This document shows positions 61,295-64,000 of a stretch of 64,000 bases of DNA, one piece after another; position 1 is the first letter of the stretch, and the number at the start of each line of letters is the position of its first letter. The DNA comes from Enhygromyxa salina (GTDB lineage: Bacteria; Myxococcota_A; Polyangia; Nannocystales; Nannocystaceae), in NCBI RefSeq assembly GCF_000737335.2, contig NZ_JMCC02000080.1:1-64000 (forward strand), in the 5' to 3' direction. Made by a program: the position numbers and the translations under genes. The notes beneath the pieces were generated by a model that saw only the letters and a list, made by a program, of their open reading frames with translations, was not told the DNA's origin and searched no databases.

Positions 61295-61410
61295 GTGCCC
61301 ATGGCGCCGCACAACAGCGTTCAGATTGGCGATGGCAGCGTACGCGTAAAATGCGCCAGTCGCATGCGCCGCCCGTGAGTGACATCGACGAGCCACCCCG
61401 CCACACTCGG

Positions 61411-62655
61411 ATGCTGATGGCCTCCCCGCCGCGCCCACCGATCGTCGTGCTGTCGCTCGCCAGCCTCGCCCTGATCAGCTGCACGACCCCCGCCGCCGAG
61501 GACGGCGAGACGTCCAGCGATTCGGCCACTGACTCGAGCACGGACGAGAGCAGCGAGACCACCCCGCCCACGGACACGGACACGGACACGGGCACCGACA
61601 CCACCAGCGACACCGACGCAGATCCACCCCGGCCCGCGCGCCTGCTCGTGACCTCGGACTGGCGAGCCAAGCGGCTCTCCCTGCTCGACTACGCAGCCCT
61701 CCGCGACGGCGCGCAGACCCGCGACGACGCGCTGTGGAAGAGCATCGATCTGGGCGCCTACGAACCGGGCCCGCTCGAAGCGGAGATCACCCCCGACGGC
61801 AAGCTCGCGGTCGTCGCGGTGAGCCCAGGTTTCTTCGCGAGCGCGGTTGGGGGACTCGCGGGCGCGGGACAGGGGACGGTGCCCGAAGGTGGCGTGCTGC
61901 TGATCGTCGAGATCGACACCGGAGCCGTGCTGGCCGTGCTCGACACGGCGCAGTACCCCATGGGCATTGCGATCACCGAAGACAGCAGCGCGGCGTGGAC
62001 GGCCAACTACGGCGGCAATGGGCAGTCGGGCACGACGATGAGCCACATTGACCTGACCTCGCTCAGCATCGTCGAAGAATTCGACATTGGGCCAAGCCCC
62101 GAACAGATCGCGCTCAACGGCGAGCTTGCGATCATCAATACCGCCGGTGATGGATCGGTGCGGCTGTTTGGCATCAACGATCCCGTTGGCACGATGTCGG
62201 CGCCCGCGATGGTGTCCAACGACCCGTCGGGGGTGTTGTTCGTTGGCCCCGGCGCCTCCGAGGCGATCGTCGTCAACTCGGTCGGGCCGCCCGGCTATTC
62301 GCTGCTCGATATTGCTGATCCCAGCACGCCGACCGTGCTCGACACGGTCGAGGTGATTGGCATCCCCTACGCGGCCACGCACGGCAGCACCGACACACAG
62401 ATCATCCTCAGTGTCCTGGTCGGCCTCGAGGTCTCGCTGCTGCGCTACGAGACAACCACCAGCACGCTCGTTGATCAGATCGACATCCCGGCGATGGGGT
62501 TTCCGCTCGGGATCGTGTTCGACCCCGTCGACGAGCTCGCGTTTGTGCCGATCCCCGGCGCCAACGTGCTAGCGATCGCCGACTTCGCGACCGGGACCGC
62601 GCGCGAGATCGACTGGCAAGACGATGCGGGCCCGACCTACGTGGCGCTCGAGTAG
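61411..62655 (+). CDS. Lipoprotein with YVTN-like beta-propeller
   Basis: I start at ATG 61411 (414 residues), two codons before another ATG. The signal peptide IVVLSLASLALISC gives Cys24, followed by a Ser/Thr/Asp linker to about residue 70. The rest is a beta-propeller with repeats of the type LEAEITPDGKLAVVAVSPG, MGIAITEDSSAAWTANYGG, PEQIALNGELAIINTAGDG and PLGIVFDPVDELAFVPI. These match the YVTN/surface-antigen type seven-bladed fold. Divergent from the ATPase operon, with the palindrome array in the shared upstream region. Function unknown; likely binding or structural. Confidence 0.83.
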   Translation: MLMASPPRPPIVVLSLASLALISCTTPAAEDGETSSDSATDSSTDESSETTPPTDTDTDTGTDTTSDTDADPPRPARLLVTSDWRAKRLSLLDYAALRDGAQTRDDALWKSIDLGAYEPGPLEAEITPDGKLAVVAVSPGFFASAVGGLAGAGQGTVPEGGVLLIVEIDTGAVLAVLDTAQYPMGIAITEDSSAAWTANYGGNGQSGTTMSHIDLTSLSIVEEFDIGPSPEQIALNGELAIINTAGDGSVRLFGINDPVGTMSAPAMVSNDPSGVLFVGPGASEAIVVNSVGPPGYSLLDIADPSTPTVLDTVEVIGIPYAATHGSTDTQIILSVLVGLEVSLLRYETTTSTLVDQIDIPAMGFPLGIVFDPVDELAFVPIPGANVLAIADFATGTAREIDWQDDAGPTYVALE

Positions 62656-62670
62656 TCTAATATTCGCGAG

Positions 62671-63333
62671 ATGTTCGTCCATCAATCGGTTACCCACCCC
62701 GCCGGGGTCAGCGTGCTTGGGACCTCGCTGATCCTCGTCGAGCCTGATCACGTCGTCCTCGCGCTCGGGATCTCCAGCCTCGAGCCAACCCCCGACCAGG
62801 CGTTTGGTGGGTGCCGCGAGGCCGCCGCCAAGGTCCGCGAGGTGCTCGACGCGGCCTCGATCCCCGACGCCGACGTGAACACCTCGGCGCTGCAATTGCA
62901 GCAGCGCTGGGCCAGCCAGTACAGCGAGAACGCCCGCATGCTCGGGTACGAGGCCACGATGAAGCTGTCGATCAACGTTCGGGATCCCCAGCGCTACGAG
63001 GGTCTGCTCACCGCGATGGTCGGAGCGGGAGCCAACGTGGTCTACGGGATCTCGTTTGGGACGACCTCGCTCGCGCAGCACCGGGTCACCGCCCGAACAG
63101 ACGCGATCGCCAAAGCGCGACAAAAAGCCGAGCTCTACGCGGCCGCGGCTGGTGTCGAGCTTGGCGCGCCGCTGCACATCGAGGACGTGGACCCAAGCAA
63201 CCTCGGCGGCCGCGAAGGCCACGCTCGGACCGCGTACCCGACCGGCGACGATGGCGAGAGCGCTCGTCGGCCGGGCGCGATCGCGATTGGGGCCGCCGTG
63301 CAGGTCTGCTATGCGATCGCGCCAGGCACCTGA
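62671..63333 (+). CDS. SIMPL-domain (DUF541) protein
   Basis: A 220-residue protein beginning MFVHQSVTHPAGVSVLGTSL, 15 bp after the propeller lipoprotein, so probably co-transcribed. VLALGISSLEPTPDQAFGGCREAA, VNTSALQLQQRWASQYSENA and LGYEATMKLSINVRDPQRYE are the conserved SIMPL segments, followed by ARTDAIAKARQKAELYAAAAG. Unlike most relatives it has no signal peptide. Family members are periplasmic or surface-associated in many bacteria and oligomerise; the role is not established. Confidence 0.87.
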   Translation: MFVHQSVTHPAGVSVLGTSLILVEPDHVVLALGISSLEPTPDQAFGGCREAAAKVREVLDAASIPDADVNTSALQLQQRWASQYSENARMLGYEATMKLSINVRDPQRYEGLLTAMVGAGANVVYGISFGTTSLAQHRVTARTDAIAKARQKAELYAAAAGVELGAPLHIEDVDPSNLGGREGHARTAYPTGDDGESARRPGAIAIGAAVQVCYAIAPGT

Positions 63334-63368
63334 GCCCCTTCGGCTCGACCCAACTCGACGCAGGCCAG

Positions 63369-64000
63369 CTACAGGTTTGGATACGCCTGCGCCAAGTAGG
63401 GCGCCAGCACCATCGCTTCGTCCTGGGTGATCTCTGCCCCCTCTTCCACCATGTCGGCGACCACCTTCGACCACGCTGCGATGTCGCCACCGCCGAAGCT
63501 CTCGACCTCGTCGAGCTCGTGGCAGTCCGTGCACCGGCTGCTCAGGATCGTCTTGGCCTTGTCGGCATCGACCTCCACGCTGGGTCCCGCCGTGTCCGCG
63601 CTGGCCTCCGCGGGGGTCTTGGCCATCGCCGCGACCGTTGCTTCTTGCACGACATCGCGGGCGCGCTCTTGCTCGGCCTTGCGCTTGCGCGAGGCCTGGA
63701 TGTCCGGCGTGATCGCGATCAGGTACGCGGTCACGTAGGGCACCTCTTTCGCCGACAGCGGGTTGCTGCTGAACGGGTCGGGCTTTTCTTGCATCCGCAC
63801 GACCAGATCGTGCCAGCGGGCGCCCGTGCGGGGCGTGCTCAGGATCGTGCGCATGTCGTGACAGCTGACGCACTTGTTGACCAGCAGGTCACGGCCTCGC
63901 TGCAGGCCCTTCTTGGCGACCAGATCCTCGACCGCCGGGGCGCCCTCATCAAACTCGATCTCACCCAGCACCTTCTCGACCCGGGCGATGTTCTCGGGGT
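63369..64000 (-). CDS. Dihaem cytochrome c protein (5' part beyond window edge)
   Basis: The frame is open to the right edge, so the start is missing; a GTG at 63971 is only internal. The visible 210 residues contain two haem-binding sites: KCVSCHDMRT and RCTDCHELDE, each with the CxxCH motif. A Met in MRT after the first and in MVLAPYL near the end could serve as axial ligands. The middle is a helical charged linker (SRKRKAEQERARDVVQEATV). Likely an exported electron carrier or a subunit of a larger c-type cytochrome protein; the missing N-terminus would show the signal peptide or further haems. Confidence 0.87.
   Translation of the reverse strand, partial: PENIARVEKVLGEIEFDEGAPAVEDLVAKKGLQRGRDLLVNKCVSCHDMRTILSTPRTGARWHDLVVRMQEKPDPFSSNPLSAKEVPYVTAYLIAITPDIQASRKRKAEQERARDVVQEATVAAMAKTPAEASADTAGPSVEVDADKAKTILSSRCTDCHELDEVESFGGGDIAAWSKVVADMVEEGAEITQDEAMVLAPYLAQAYPNL

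Overview
The window is high-GC DNA from a myxobacterium, most likely of the Nannocystaceae (Nannocystis, Enhygromyxa or Plesiocystis type). The strongest clue is a set of predicted lipoproteins in which the lipobox cysteine is followed by long linkers rich in Gly/Asp (GDGDGD) or Thr/Glu/Asp/Ser. The other clues are a very large serine/threonine kinase-histidine kinase hybrid, a modular type I polyketide synthase and PEGA- and AgmX/PglI-like envelope proteins. No tRNA, rRNA, CRISPR array or intact transposase was seen. Both ends cut genes: an Rpn-like protein at the left edge and a dihaem cytochrome c at the right.

Region 1 (1-18.7 kb) is mainly envelope and housekeeping genes. It holds several secreted lipoproteins (756-2414, 2467-3633, 5109-7040, 7284-8771, 13293-13754, 17356-18084, 18205-18672), a two-gene membrane/PEGA unit (3765-5056), an MsbA-type ABC exporter, a GIY-YIG protein, a short-chain dehydrogenase, a CBS-domain protein followed by a phosphotransferase/P-loop kinase fusion, and a 6-phosphofructokinase.

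Region 2 (18.7-42.9 kb) is dominated by two giant divergent genes. On the minus strand is a 2067-residue Ser/Thr kinase-ATPase-GAF-PAS-histidine kinase-receiver protein. On the plus strand is a 5488-residue, three-module polyketide synthase reading ACP-KS-AT-AT-DH-KR-ACP / KS-AT-(cryptic domain)-ACP / KS-AT-DH-ER-KR-ACP. They share a 328-bp upstream region, so the kinase is a candidate regulator of the synthase. The synthase has no thioesterase and ends in an acidic docking-like tail. It is followed by a 940-bp nested inverted repeat around a GGGAC-type pentanucleotide array, with no credible gene inside.

Region 3 (42.9-54.0 kb) has an O-acylation pair (an MBOAT acyltransferase and a two-SGNH-domain protein with an NHL propeller), an AlbA_2/Schlafen-type ATP-binding protein with a damaged P-loop, a DUF362 protein, and a plus-strand pair of a hotdog thioesterase with a thiamine-diphosphate enzyme of the ILVBL/2-hydroxyacyl-CoA lyase type. 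A duplicated fragment of the MBOAT gene lies near 50.1 kb.

Region 4 (54.0-64.0 kb) has a response-regulator diguanylate cyclase, a lipoprotein carrying a ferritin-like di-iron domain, two translationally coupled P-loop ATPases (the second with TPRs) preceded by four exact 16-bp repeats that form a perfect palindrome, a beta-propeller lipoprotein, a SIMPL-domain protein and the partial cytochrome. Short in-frame repeat expansions inside otherwise conserved enzymes recur through the window and are its most unusual general property.
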